Positions 49,919 through 58,187 of a DNA stretch of 64,000 nucleotides are shown one piece after another. The stretch lies in the NCBI RefSeq assembly GCF_004300825.1, contig NZ_CP036250.1, forward strand, positions 1,860,001 to 1,924,000, given 5' to 3'. Made by a program: the position numbers and the translations under genes. The notes below the pieces were generated by a model. The model did not search any database, was not told the origin of the DNA, and was given only the letters and a program-made list of their open reading frames with translations. The DNA comes from Egicoccus halophilus (GTDB taxonomy: Bacteria; Actinomycetota; Nitriliruptoria; Nitriliruptorales; Nitriliruptoraceae). Each line of letters starts with the position of its first letter. The stretch's first letter is position 1.

Positions 49919-51517
49919 TCATGCGCCCGGTGCGCGTGCGGCCCGCAGCAGGTCGGTGACGCGGCGCGCGTCCTCCACCACGCCGGGCAGGGCGAACTCG
50001 AGGCGCAGACGTGCCGCCGGGTCGTCGGCGACCGGCAGTCGGGGCGGTCCGTCCCCGAACGACAGGTCCACCGGCAGCGCGCCGGACGGTGCCTTGGTCG
50101 CGGGCACGACCGCGCCGCCGAGCGCCACGACGAGGTCCTCGAGCACGCCGGCCACCTCGCGTGGCCGTGACAGGTGCAGCAGGCGCCGCGTCGCCCGGTG
50201 GACGAGCTGGCTGGTGACCGGGTCGACGTCGCGTTCGACCACGGTGGGCGCGAACGTCCGGAGCTCGGTGCGCAGCCCACCGGCGGCGTCGGCGTCCGGG
50301 GCGGGGGACGACCCGCCGGACCAGCCGCGCACGACGGTGGTGTCACGACGCGGGAACGCCTGCGGTAGCCGTGCCCGGAAACAGGTGCCCACGCCCGGTT
50401 CGCTGACCACCTCGACGTCCCCGCCGTGCAGCTGGACGTACTGCTGCACGATGGACAGGCCCAGCCCGGTGCCCCCACGGTGTCCGCGTTCGAAGCGGTC
50501 GAAGAGGCGGGGCAGGAGCTCGGCGGGGATCCCCGGGCCGTCGTCGACGACCTCGAGGGACACCGAGTCGGCATGGAGGGCAGCCCGCACCGTCACGGTC
50601 GTGCCCGGTGGGGTGTGCCGGGCGGCGTTGCCGAGCAGGTTGCGCAGGATCCGCCCCAGTCCCTGCGGGTCGGCGTGGAGTTCGACGTCGTCGACCTCCA
50701 GCCGCACCGGGTGCTCGGCCGTCAGCGGGGAGAGATCCGCCACCAGTCGCGTCACGAAGTCCCGCAGCGGCACCGGTTCGGGGCGGAGCTCGAGTTGTCC
50801 CGTTGCCAGCCGGGAGGAGGTCCGCAGGTTGTCGATCAGGTCCTGCAGCGCCCGCGTGTTCGACAACACCCGCTCGAGGACCTCCTCCTGCTCGTCGTCC
50901 GGGATGTGCCCGTCGCGCAGCAGCGTGACGAATCCGTTGACGGCGACGACCGGCGTCTGCAGGTCGTGCACGACCGAGGCCAGGAACTCCTGCCGTTGGC
51001 GTTCCACCTCCTCCCGACCGTGCGCGGCCTGCTCCCGTTCAGCCAGCTCGCGCTCACGGGAGCTGGCTTCGGCGAGACGCGCCGTCCGGTCGCGGATGAC
51101 CTCGGCGAAGCCGCTCAGCTCGCCGTGCGGTCCTCGCAGGGTGGTGACCACGACCTCGGCCCAGAACCGGCGGCCGTCGCGACGCACCCGCCAACCCTGG
51201 TCGTCGGCGTGCCCGTCGCGGCGCGCCCGGGCCAACAGCGTGTCCGGGCCGGTCGGTGGGGGAGCGCCGGTGGCGTGGAGGACGGCGTGGGGACGCCCGA
51301 CGATCTCGTCCTCGGCGTAGCCGGTGACGCGACCGGCCCCGGCGTTCCAGGTCGTGACGACCCCGTCGGCGTCCAGCAGGAAGATCGCGTGGTCGGGCAC
51401 GTTGTCGAGCAGGAGGCGGGATCGCTGCTCGCGCTGGCGCAACTCGTCGCCGCCCAGCTCGTCGCCACGCCGCGACGTGGCGCGGCGCGACCGCCGCTCC
51501 GCGCGACGCTGGGACAT
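49919..51517 (-). CDS. PAS-domain sensor histidine kinase with C-terminal extension
   Basis: A 532-residue cytoplasmic kinase. A PAS domain (about 35-150: LLDNVPDHAIFLLDADG, WNAGAGRVTGYAEDEIVGR) is joined by a coiled coil to HisKA (VVHDLQTPVVAVNGF, phospho-His about 179) and HATPase (NLLGNAARHTPPG, DDGPGIP, GTGLGLSI). The PAS lacks the NCRFLQ motif of blue-light LOV domains. About 150 extra C-terminal residues (from about 385) form an unknown domain (VERDVDPVTSQLVHRATRRLL). ATG 51517 has GGGAG 7 nt upstream. It is convergent with the B12-sensor gene. Confidence 0.85.
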   Translation of the reverse strand: MSQRRAERRSRRATSRRGDELGGDELRQREQRSRLLLDNVPDHAIFLLDADGVVTTWNAGAGRVTGYAEDEIVGRPHAVLHATGAPPPTGPDTLLARARRDGHADDQGWRVRRDGRRFWAEVVVTTLRGPHGELSGFAEVIRDRTARLAEASSRERELAEREQAAHGREEVERQRQEFLASVVHDLQTPVVAVNGFVTLLRDGHIPDDEQEEVLERVLSNTRALQDLIDNLRTSSRLATGQLELRPEPVPLRDFVTRLVADLSPLTAEHPVRLEVDDVELHADPQGLGRILRNLLGNAARHTPPGTTVTVRAALHADSVSLEVVDDGPGIPAELLPRLFDRFERGHRGGTGLGLSIVQQYVQLHGGDVEVVSEPGVGTCFRARLPQAFPRRDTTVVRGWSGGSSPAPDADAAGGLRTELRTFAPTVVERDVDPVTSQLVHRATRRLLHLSRPREVAGVLEDLVVALGGAVVPATKAPSGALPVDLSFGDGPPRLPVADDPAARLRLEFALPGVVEDARRVTDLLRAARAPGA

Positions 51518-51545
51518 GGCGAACTCCCGACCGGCAGCCGCCGCC

Positions 51546-51560
51546 GCTGCTGCTGCTGCT
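51546..51560. repeat. GCT trinucleotide microsatellite
   Basis: Five GCT units in the leader of the PAS kinase gene, 29 nt upstream of its ATG, flanked by GCC units. Confidence 0.7.
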
Positions 51561-51687
51561 GCCGGGCGGGCGCTCTCAGAGAACCCACATCGTAGGCAAC
51601 GCCGTGGGGGGCACCCCGGTGCCCCGCTGCACGAACGGACGTGCCGCCGCCGGCCGGGGTTGACGTCACCTGGCCGGGCGGGGTTTG

Positions 51688-53532
51688 ATGACCGGCTCGT
51701 CACCAGACGGTCGGACGGGCTCGGAGCCCGTCGTGACCACCCCGCCCTCCGCGGCCACGTCCGCGCCCGCCGTTGCGGACGACGGTGACGTCGCAGCCGC
51801 ACACTGGCGCCTCGTCGGGGCGTTCCTGGCCCCGCACCGGCGGGCGCTGACCGGCTTCAGCCTGCTGGTGCTCGTGGCGGGCGCCCTGCCGTTGGCCGGT
51901 CCGGTCCTGCTCGGCGCCATCGCCGACGGCGCCGGCGGCGCCGCTGGTGAGGCGGACGCGGCGCGACTCGCGCTCCTCGCCGCCGCGTTCGGCGCCGTGG
52001 GGCTGCTCGCCAACGGCGCCGACCTGCTGGTGGCCTGGTTGGGCGCCCGCCTGGCGTGGCGCGCCGCGAACCAGTTGCGGGTACGGGTGGCGGCCCACGC
52101 ACTCGCGCTGGGCAGCACGTGGCACGCCCGCTCCACGCCGGGTGAGGTGGTCGACCGTGTCGACGGTGACGCCACCCGGGTGGGGGAGCTGCTGGCGCAG
52201 GTCGTCGTGCGCCTGTCCGCCGCGCTCGTCACCCTGGCCGGTGTCGTCGTCCTGCTGACCGTGCAGGACTGGCGCCTGGGCGCGGCCCTCGCGCTGCTGC
52301 TGGCTGCCGGTGGCGTCGTCCTGGTCCGCCTGCGGGACCTGGCGGTCCCGGCGGGGGTCGTCGCGCGACAGCGCTCGGGTGAGGTGTTCGGAGCGGCCGA
52401 GGAACGGTTGCGAGGCGCCGAGGAACTGCGGGCGCTCGGCGGCAGCCGGTACGCGGTCGCCGACCTGCACCGGCGCTCCGCGCTGACACTGGCGCCCTGG
52501 CGTCGGCAGGAGACCTATGCCACCGGTATCTGGTCGGCGTCGATGCTGGTCGTGTTCGGCGGCGGCGCGGTCGCGCTCCTGGGCGGCATCCTGCTCCAGC
52601 GGGCCGGCGTGCTGACGATCGGCCAGGTCCTGGCGGCCTTCACGGCCACGCAGTTGACCCGCCGACCGCTCGAACAGCTCGCCGAGAACATCCAGCAGAT
52701 CCAGCAGGCCGGCGCCGGAGCCGTCCGACTCGGGGAGCTGCTGTCCCAGCCGCCGGCGGTCGAGTTCCACGGCGAGGCGCGGCTGCCCGACGGTGCGCTC
52801 GAGGTCGAGCTCGACGCCGTCCGGGCCGCCTACCCGGGCGCGGACGACGACACGCTGCACGGTGTCACGCTGCACCTGCCGGGGGGCCAGCACCTCGGTG
52901 TCGTCGGGGCGAGCGGTGGCGGCAAGACGACGCTCACGCGGCTGCTGCACCGCAGCCTCGACCCCCGCCTGGGCACCGTCCGGCTCGCCGGGATCGACCT
53001 GCGCGAGGTCGACGAGGCATCGTTGCGGCGACGGGTCGCCGTGGTCTCGCAGGAGGTGCAGCTGCTGTCGGCCTCCATCCGCGACAACCTGACCCTGCTC
53101 GGCAGCGTCGAGGCCGACGACGATCGGCTGGTCGCGGCACTGGACGCCGTCGGGCTGGGGGACTGGTACGCCCGGCTGCCGTCCGGGCTCGACGCCCGTC
53201 TCGGGTCCGAGGCCGGCACCTCGGCCGGTGAGGCCCAGTTGCTCGCGCTCGCCCGCGTCCTGCTGCGCGATCCGGGCCTGGTCGTGCTCGACGAGCCGAC
53301 GGCGCGCCTGGACACCGCCAGTGCGATGGCCGTGACCCGCGCGCTGGACGTGCTCCTGGAAGGCCGTACGGCGGTCGTGGTCGCCCACCGGCTCGCGACC
53401 CTCGAGCGGGTCGACCGCATCGCACTGGTCCGCGACGGACGCATCGTCGAAGAGGGACCGCGCGAGCTGCTGCGGCACGGTGACACCGGCTTCGCCCGGC
53501 TCGTCGCCGCCGAACTCGGGGCGGTCTCGTGA
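51688..53532 (+). CDS. ABC exporter half, consensus-Walker subunit
   Basis: A 614-residue half exporter with a six-helix membrane domain (about 40-330) and an ATPase domain (about 365-610). Walker A is GASGGGKTTL (about 408) and Walker B is LVVLDEPTARLD with the catalytic Glu intact, but the signature is GTSAGEAQ in place of LSGGQ. The start is ATG 51688, one codon after an in-frame TTG. Its partner gene overlaps its stop by 4 nt. The pair is a heterodimeric exporter of lipids, drugs or peptides; substrate unknown. Confidence 0.9.
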   Translation: MTGSSPDGRTGSEPVVTTPPSAATSAPAVADDGDVAAAHWRLVGAFLAPHRRALTGFSLLVLVAGALPLAGPVLLGAIADGAGGAAGEADAARLALLAAAFGAVGLLANGADLLVAWLGARLAWRAANQLRVRVAAHALALGSTWHARSTPGEVVDRVDGDATRVGELLAQVVVRLSAALVTLAGVVVLLTVQDWRLGAALALLLAAGGVVLVRLRDLAVPAGVVARQRSGEVFGAAEERLRGAEELRALGGSRYAVADLHRRSALTLAPWRRQETYATGIWSASMLVVFGGGAVALLGGILLQRAGVLTIGQVLAAFTATQLTRRPLEQLAENIQQIQQAGAGAVRLGELLSQPPAVEFHGEARLPDGALEVELDAVRAAYPGADDDTLHGVTLHLPGGQHLGVVGASGGGKTTLTRLLHRSLDPRLGTVRLAGIDLREVDEASLRRRVAVVSQEVQLLSASIRDNLTLLGSVEADDDRLVAALDAVGLGDWYARLPSGLDARLGSEAGTSAGEAQLLALARVLLRDPGLVVLDEPTARLDTASAMAVTRALDVLLEGRTAVVVAHRLATLERVDRIALVRDGRIVEEGPRELLRHGDTGFARLVAAELGAVS

Positions 53533-55220
53533 CGGGCAGCGTCCCGAGCCACGACGCGACCGGCCGGCGTGCCTCCTGGCGGGTGATCCGGCACATGATG
53601 GGCGTGCGCAAGTCGGCCTACTGGGGCGGCGGGATCCTGTGGTGGGCCTTCCTCGTCGCACCCCTGGCGGTCGGCATCCTGCTCGAGCAGCTCTTCGACG
53701 CCCTCGCGGGCGGCGGACCGGCCCTGTGGCTCCTGGCCGCGGTCGCCGGCGTGGAGATCACGCGCGCACTGACGTTGCCGGCCGTCGGTTGGGTGTTCGA
53801 GCCCTTCTGGGGTCACGCGGAGACGGTGCTGCGCACCAACGTGCTGCGCTCGCAACTGCACCCGGACCCGACCGAGCGGGGCCCGGCCATCATCGACGCC
53901 GCCGGGGCGCTGCCGCTGTTCCGCGACGACCCGGAACACGTCGCGCGTGCCACCGACTTCTGGCTCTCCCTGGTCGCCACGGGCGCGATCGCGGTCGTCG
54001 CCCTGGCGGTCATCATCGCCCGCATCGACCTCGGGGTCGCCCTCGTCGTGGCGGTGCCGCTGCTGGTCGCGTGTGGCTTCGGTCACCTGCTGGCACCGAT
54101 GGTCCGCCGGCGGCGTGCCGACGACCGCGCCGTGACCGCCGAGGTGACCGGCTACCTCGGCGAGGTGTTCGGTGCGGTCACCACGGTGACCACCTCGGGA
54201 GCGTCGCCGGCCATCGTCGACCACCTCGAACGGCTCTGCGAGCGGCGGCGGGTCACCGCCGTCCGTGACCGCGTCGCCGCCCAGCTGCTGCCGGCCGTCG
54301 GTTCCTCGGCCGGTGACCTCGCGCTGGCGGGTGGGCTGCTCGCGGCGGCGCTGCTGGTCGCCGAGGACCTGACCGCCGGCCAGGTGGCGTTGCTGGCCTC
54401 CTACGCTCCGCTGCTCGCCGGGGTGCCGCGGCACTGGGCGGGCTGGCTCGCCGTGCGCCGCCACGCCGACGTCGCCGTCGACCGCCTCCTCGGTGCCGTC
54501 GCCGACCGCGAGGTGACCCGCCTGATCGCCCCCGTCGGTGCGGTCGCCCTGGACCCGCCGCCGGTGCCCCGAGCGCCGCTGCCGCCGGCGCCGTCGGCAC
54601 CGCGACTCCAGCTGGTCGGGGTGGTGACCGAGACGCCCGACGGCCGGCGGATCGGCCCGGTCGACCTCGACGTGCCGCCGGGCGGGTTCGCCGTCGTCAC
54701 CGGCCGGGTCGGCAGTGGCAAGTCGACGTTGGTGCGCGCGGTCCTCGGACTCGCACCGCTGGTCGCGGGGGAGATCCGCTGGGACGGCGAGGTGGTCGAC
54801 GCGCCACGGTGGATGACGCCGCCACGGGCCGCCTACGTCGCCCAGGTGCCGACGCTGTTCAGCGAGGCCCTCGACGACAATCTCCGCCTGGGTTGGGACG
54901 TGGACGACGCGGACCTGCAACAGGCGCTGGACGCCGCGGCCGCCCGTGAACTGGTGGGATCGCTCGAGGACGGCCTGGACACCCGGCTCGGTCCGCGGGG
55001 GATCCGGCTGTCGGGTGGCCAGGCCCACCGGGTCGCCGCCGCACGTGCCCTGGTGGCCGGCTCGGCCCTGGTGGTCGCCGACGACCTGTCCGCGGCGCTC
55101 GACGCCGGGACCGAGGCCGAACTCCTGGACCGGATCCTCGGCCGTGGTCGCACCATGCTGGTGGTCTCCCACCGACCGTCGGTGCTCGCGCGGGCCGACG
55201 TGGTGCTCGAGCTCGGTTGA
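53529..55220 (+). CDS. ABC exporter half, consensus-signature subunit
   Basis: A 563-residue half exporter with membrane helices in about 30-320 and an ATPase domain (about 355-563). Walker A GRVGSGKSTL (about 392) and signature RLSGGQAHR are intact, but Walker B reads LVVADDLSAALD, with Asp where the catalytic Glu should be. It complements its partner: this subunit's signature and the partner's Walker motifs make one working ATP site, while the other site is degenerate. GTG 53529 overlaps the partner's stop. Confidence 0.9.
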   Translation: MTGSVPSHDATGRRASWRVIRHMMGVRKSAYWGGGILWWAFLVAPLAVGILLEQLFDALAGGGPALWLLAAVAGVEITRALTLPAVGWVFEPFWGHAETVLRTNVLRSQLHPDPTERGPAIIDAAGALPLFRDDPEHVARATDFWLSLVATGAIAVVALAVIIARIDLGVALVVAVPLLVACGFGHLLAPMVRRRRADDRAVTAEVTGYLGEVFGAVTTVTTSGASPAIVDHLERLCERRRVTAVRDRVAAQLLPAVGSSAGDLALAGGLLAAALLVAEDLTAGQVALLASYAPLLAGVPRHWAGWLAVRRHADVAVDRLLGAVADREVTRLIAPVGAVALDPPPVPRAPLPPAPSAPRLQLVGVVTETPDGRRIGPVDLDVPPGGFAVVTGRVGSGKSTLVRAVLGLAPLVAGEIRWDGEVVDAPRWMTPPRAAYVAQVPTLFSEALDDNLRLGWDVDDADLQQALDAAAARELVGSLEDGLDTRLGPRGIRLSGGQAHRVAAARALVAGSALVVADDLSAALDAGTEAELLDRILGRGRTMLVVSHRPSVLARADVVLELG

Positions 55221-55229
55221 CGTCCGTGC

Positions 55230-55964
55230 TCACTCGTGGAAGACGTCGATCACCACCCGCTGGGGGTCGTCGAAGCGCTCGACGAGGAACGGGCGACGCT
55301 CGTCGAGGCCGACGAAGAACAGGTGCATGCCCTCGTAGACGGTGTCGTCACGGACCTCGAGCACGACACCGCCCTCCGGGCCCAGCTGCTCCTGCTGGAA
55401 CCAGTGGTCGATGTCCTCGGGCAGCTCCGGCGGCAGGGTCAGGTGGCTCAGGGCCACGCTGAGCGACGCGTCGCCCGCGACGCTGACCGGTTCACCGGAA
55501 CCCTGGGCGCGCGGCTCGTCGTACTGCACGAACCATCCCGCGGTGCCGTCGCCCTCGAGCTCCAGCACCACCCGGTCGAACCCCTCGTGGGTGCCGATGC
55601 GCACGTCGGTCACGGCCAGCAGCTCGCCCGGCTCGCCCTCGTCCTCGACCAGGTCGGTGCCCGGCGTGCCCGGCAGGGGCTCGACGCCGTCGGACCCGTC
55701 GTCGCCCGGGTCCGACGTGGCCTCCTCGGGGTCCTCGTCGACCGGATCGTCGCCCGCGGCGTCGTCCGGCTCGGGCGCGGGTTCCGGGGTCGCGTCCGGA
55801 TCCTCGGGTGCGGGGTCGGCTTCCGGCGCTTCGGTGGCCTCCTCGCCGGGACCGCCCGGTGCCGGCTCGTCGATCTCGGGCGTGTCGACCTCCGTGCCGT
55901 CGTCGCAAGCGGTCAGGACCAGGCCAGCGGCGAACACGGCAGCGGCCAGGCGGGTCGAACGCAC
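55230..55964 (-). CDS. Lipoprotein with AMIN-like domain
   Basis: A 244-residue predicted lipoprotein. The signal peptide ends in lipobox LTAC (about residue 20); an acidic Pro/Glu/Asp spacer follows (about 24-95), then an AMIN-like domain (about 100-244): LLAVTDVRIGTHEGFDRVVLELEG in parts, WFVQYDEP, SVALSHLTLPPE and RVVIDVFHE. AMIN-like domains often bind cell-wall components. GTG 55964 has GAGGA about 8 nt upstream. It is convergent with the ABC exporter (9 nt between stops) and divergent from moeZ. Confidence 0.85.
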   Translation of the reverse strand: MRSTRLAAAVFAAGLVLTACDDGTEVDTPEIDEPAPGGPGEEATEAPEADPAPEDPDATPEPAPEPDDAAGDDPVDEDPEEATSDPGDDGSDGVEPLPGTPGTDLVEDEGEPGELLAVTDVRIGTHEGFDRVVLELEGDGTAGWFVQYDEPRAQGSGEPVSVAGDASLSVALSHLTLPPELPEDIDHWFQQEQLGPEGGVVLEVRDDTVYEGMHLFFVGLDERRPFLVERFDDPQRVVIDVFHE

Positions 55965-56183
55965 GGGAGCATCCTCGGTCGGTTGCCGACCACCATGTCG
56001 GAGCTCACCGTCGCGCACCACCGCGCACACCGTCCGATCGCCCGGCGGATGCTCGCCCGGGGACACGGGGAGCGTGGCGGTCGTGCGACGGTTCGCACGG
56101 TTTCCACGCCGATGGAAGGGTGGGGCAGACCCGCGCGTTGACACTGGACGACCCGCCTGTCGCCTCCCCTGGAAGGTCCGTCC

Positions 56184-57356
56184 GTGGTACGCCCTGTCGT
56201 CGATCGACGTGAGCCGCTCACCAACGACGAGATCGCCCGCTACAGCCGCCACCTCATCATCCCCGACGTGGGGATCGAGGGGCAGGAACGGCTCAAGGCG
56301 TCCAAGGTCCTGCTCGTCGGTACCGGCGGGCTCGGTTCGCCGCTCGCGCTCTACCTCGCCGCGGCCGGCGTGGGCACCATCGGCATCGTCGACAACGACG
56401 TGGTGGACGCCTCCAACCTGCAGCGTCAGGTCATCCACACCACCTCGATGATCGGTCGGCCGAAGGTCGAGTCGGCCAGGCACGCGATCCTCGAGATCAA
56501 CCCCAACGTCACCGTCGAGGTCCACGAGACCTACCTCACCAGCGAGAACGCGCTCGAGATCGTCGAGCCCTACGACCTCGTCATCGACGGGACCGACAAC
56601 TTCCCGACCCGCTACCTCGTCAACGACGCCTGCGTGCTGCTCGGCAAGCCCAACGTCTATGGGTCGATCTTCCGCTTCGAGGGGCAGCTCAGCGTCTTCT
56701 GGGCCGACGAGGGCCCGTGCTACCGCTGCATGTTCCCCGAGCCCCCGCCGCCGGGCATGGTCCCCAACTGCGCCGAGGGCGGCGTCCTGGGCGTCATCCC
56801 CGGCATCATCGGCTCGTCGCAGGCCATCGAGGGCATCAAGCTGCTCACCGGTATCGGCGACCCCATGATCGGTCGCCTCGGCCTGTACGACGCGCTCGAG
56901 CAGAACTGGATGTACGTCAAGGTCAACAAGGACCCCGACTGCCCGGTCTGCGGCGACGAGCCCACGGTCACGCAGCTGATCGACTACGAGGACTTCTGCG
57001 GCATGCCGGCGCACGACCGCGTCGAGGAGTTCGAGACCGACGTCACCCTCGAGATCCTGCCGAGCGAGTACGCCGAGATCGCCGACAAGCCCGACGTGGT
57101 GCTGCTCGACGTCCGCGACCCCCACGAGTACGAGATCAATCGCATCCCCGACGCCGTCCTGATCCCCAAGGACACGCTGCCGTCCAGGCTCAGCGAGCTC
57201 GACGAGACCAAGGAGTACGTCGTGCACTGCAAGTCGGGCGTGCGCTCGCTGGAGTCGACGCAGCTGCTGCGTGGCGCCGGCTTCAAGGCGCGCTCGATGC
57301 GGGGCGGCATCACGGCCTACGCCCGCCAGGTCGACCCCTCGATCCCGGTGTACTGA
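56184..57356 (+). CDS. moeZ: MoeZ-type sulfur-carrier adenylyltransferase/sulfurtransferase
   Basis: A 390-residue E1-like enzyme that adenylates and then thiolates small ubiquitin-like sulfur carriers for molybdopterin, thiamine or cysteine synthesis. The ThiF/MoeB domain (about 12-265) has the nucleotide loop GTGGLGSPLAL (about 46), VDNDVVDASNLQRQ, and paired zinc cysteines CYRC and CPVC. The rhodanese domain (about 275-388) has VVLLDVRDPHEYEI and active-site HCKSGVRS (Cys about 349). GTG 56184 is the start. Two strong hairpins follow. It fits the molybdoenzyme gene at the left edge of the window. Confidence 0.94.
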   Translation: MVRPVVDRREPLTNDEIARYSRHLIIPDVGIEGQERLKASKVLLVGTGGLGSPLALYLAAAGVGTIGIVDNDVVDASNLQRQVIHTTSMIGRPKVESARHAILEINPNVTVEVHETYLTSENALEIVEPYDLVIDGTDNFPTRYLVNDACVLLGKPNVYGSIFRFEGQLSVFWADEGPCYRCMFPEPPPPGMVPNCAEGGVLGVIPGIIGSSQAIEGIKLLTGIGDPMIGRLGLYDALEQNWMYVKVNKDPDCPVCGDEPTVTQLIDYEDFCGMPAHDRVEEFETDVTLEILPSEYAEIADKPDVVLLDVRDPHEYEINRIPDAVLIPKDTLPSRLSELDETKEYVVHCKSGVRSLESTQLLRGAGFKARSMRGGITAYARQVDPSIPVY

Positions 57357-57368
57357 TCGAGGTGCCGG

Positions 57369-57397
57369 CGGCTCCCCGCTGACCGGCGGGGGAGCCG
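57369..57397 (+). terminator. Terminator hairpin 1 after moeZ
   Basis: GGCTCCCC (57370-57377) pairs with GGGGAGCC (57389-57396), plus one outer C-G pair; 13 nt beyond the moeZ stop. Confidence 0.65.
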
Positions 57398-57424
57398 GCC
57401 GCCGGCGTCGGCGGGATCGGAACG

Positions 57425-57451
57425 GAACGGGTCGCCTTCGGCGGCCCGTTC
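57425..57451 (+). terminator. Terminator hairpin 2 after moeZ
   Basis: GAACGGG-t-CGCC and GGCG-g-CCCGTTC form an 11-bp stem with one mismatch and a TTC loop, 68 nt beyond the moeZ stop. It backs up the first hairpin. Confidence 0.65.
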
Positions 57452-57524
57452 GCCGTTCGGGTGTCGCGGTCCGACCGCTTCGCACCGCGGTCCCGTCGGC
57501 CGGGGCGTGACGGCCGCCCCGGGG

Positions 57525-57552
57525 TTGCAACTTCTACGTAGATTCGTAGTCT
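57525..57552 (+). promoter_or_regulatory. Promoter and palindromic operator of ArsR-like gene
   Basis: TTGCAA (57525-57530), a 16-nt spacer and TAGTCT (57547-57552) form a full promoter; ATG 57559 follows 6 nt later, so the message is leaderless. The spacer contains the palindrome CTACGTAG (57534-57541) with a further CGTAG at 57545-57549, a likely site for autoregulation. Confidence 0.6.
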
Positions 57553-57558
57553 GGCGAC

Positions 57559-58101
57559 ATGGGTACGGACGGCGAGCAGCGACTGGACGCACTCGAGGCA
57601 CGTGTGCGCCGGTTGGAGGCGCTGCTCGCGCAGGCCGCCGGTGACCCGCCGTCGCGGCACGTCGCCTCGGCCAGCGACGCGGACGCCGAGCGGTTCTGGG
57701 CCCTGCGCGGCCTGCGGGACCGTCTGCCTGCCGAGGACGGAGCGGTCCTGTTCACCGGCGTCGTGCCGTTGCCGACCGACGAGGCGGGCGCGCCGATCGA
57801 GTGGCAGTACGGCCTGCCCGCGTCCGCACTGCTGGCGGGGGACTGGACCGAACTGGCCGAGGCGCTCCAGGCACTGGCCCACCCGGTCCGGCTGTCGTTG
57901 CTGCACGCCGTCCTGCACGGCGCCGAGACGGTCGCGGAGCTCACCGACGACGCGGTGGCGGGAACGAGCGGGCAGGTCTACCACCACCTGCGCCAGTTGA
58001 CGGCCGCAGGGTGGCTGCAGTCGACCGGACGCGGTCGCTACGCGGTGCCCGCCACCCGCGTCGTGCCCCTGCTGGTCGTCCTCGCGGCCGCCCGCCGCTG
58101 A
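57559..58101 (+). CDS. ArsR-like winged-helix regulator
   Basis: A 180-residue transcription regulator. The N-terminal 30 residues form a coiled coil (RLDALEARVRRLEALLAQA); the middle (about 50-95) is a possible ligand or dimer region, and the C-terminal part (about 98-175) is an ArsR-type winged helix: LAHPVRLSLLHAVLHGAETVAEL, then SGQVYHHLRQLTAAGWL as recognition helix. No ArsR metal-binding cysteines are present, so the signal is not a soft metal bound in the classic way. It probably controls itself and the serine hydrolase gene 86 nt downstream. Confidence 0.82.
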   Translation: MGTDGEQRLDALEARVRRLEALLAQAAGDPPSRHVASASDADAERFWALRGLRDRLPAEDGAVLFTGVVPLPTDEAGAPIEWQYGLPASALLAGDWTELAEALQALAHPVRLSLLHAVLHGAETVAELTDDAVAGTSGQVYHHLRQLTAAGWLQSTGRGRYAVPATRVVPLLVVLAAARR

Positions 58102-58187
58102 GACCGCCCCTCGCGCCGCCGCCACCGCCCGCCGCGCCCGCCGGCCCCCGCCGCCCGCCACCCGTCATCGACCCGGAGGCACGTTCC

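Noticed and set aside
52830-55172. A 780-codon open frame on the minus strand across the ABC exporter genes
   Set aside because: It is opposite two genes with full ABC motifs, has no domain signature and an Arg/Gly/Gln-rich composition expected from the complement of GC-rich coding DNA.
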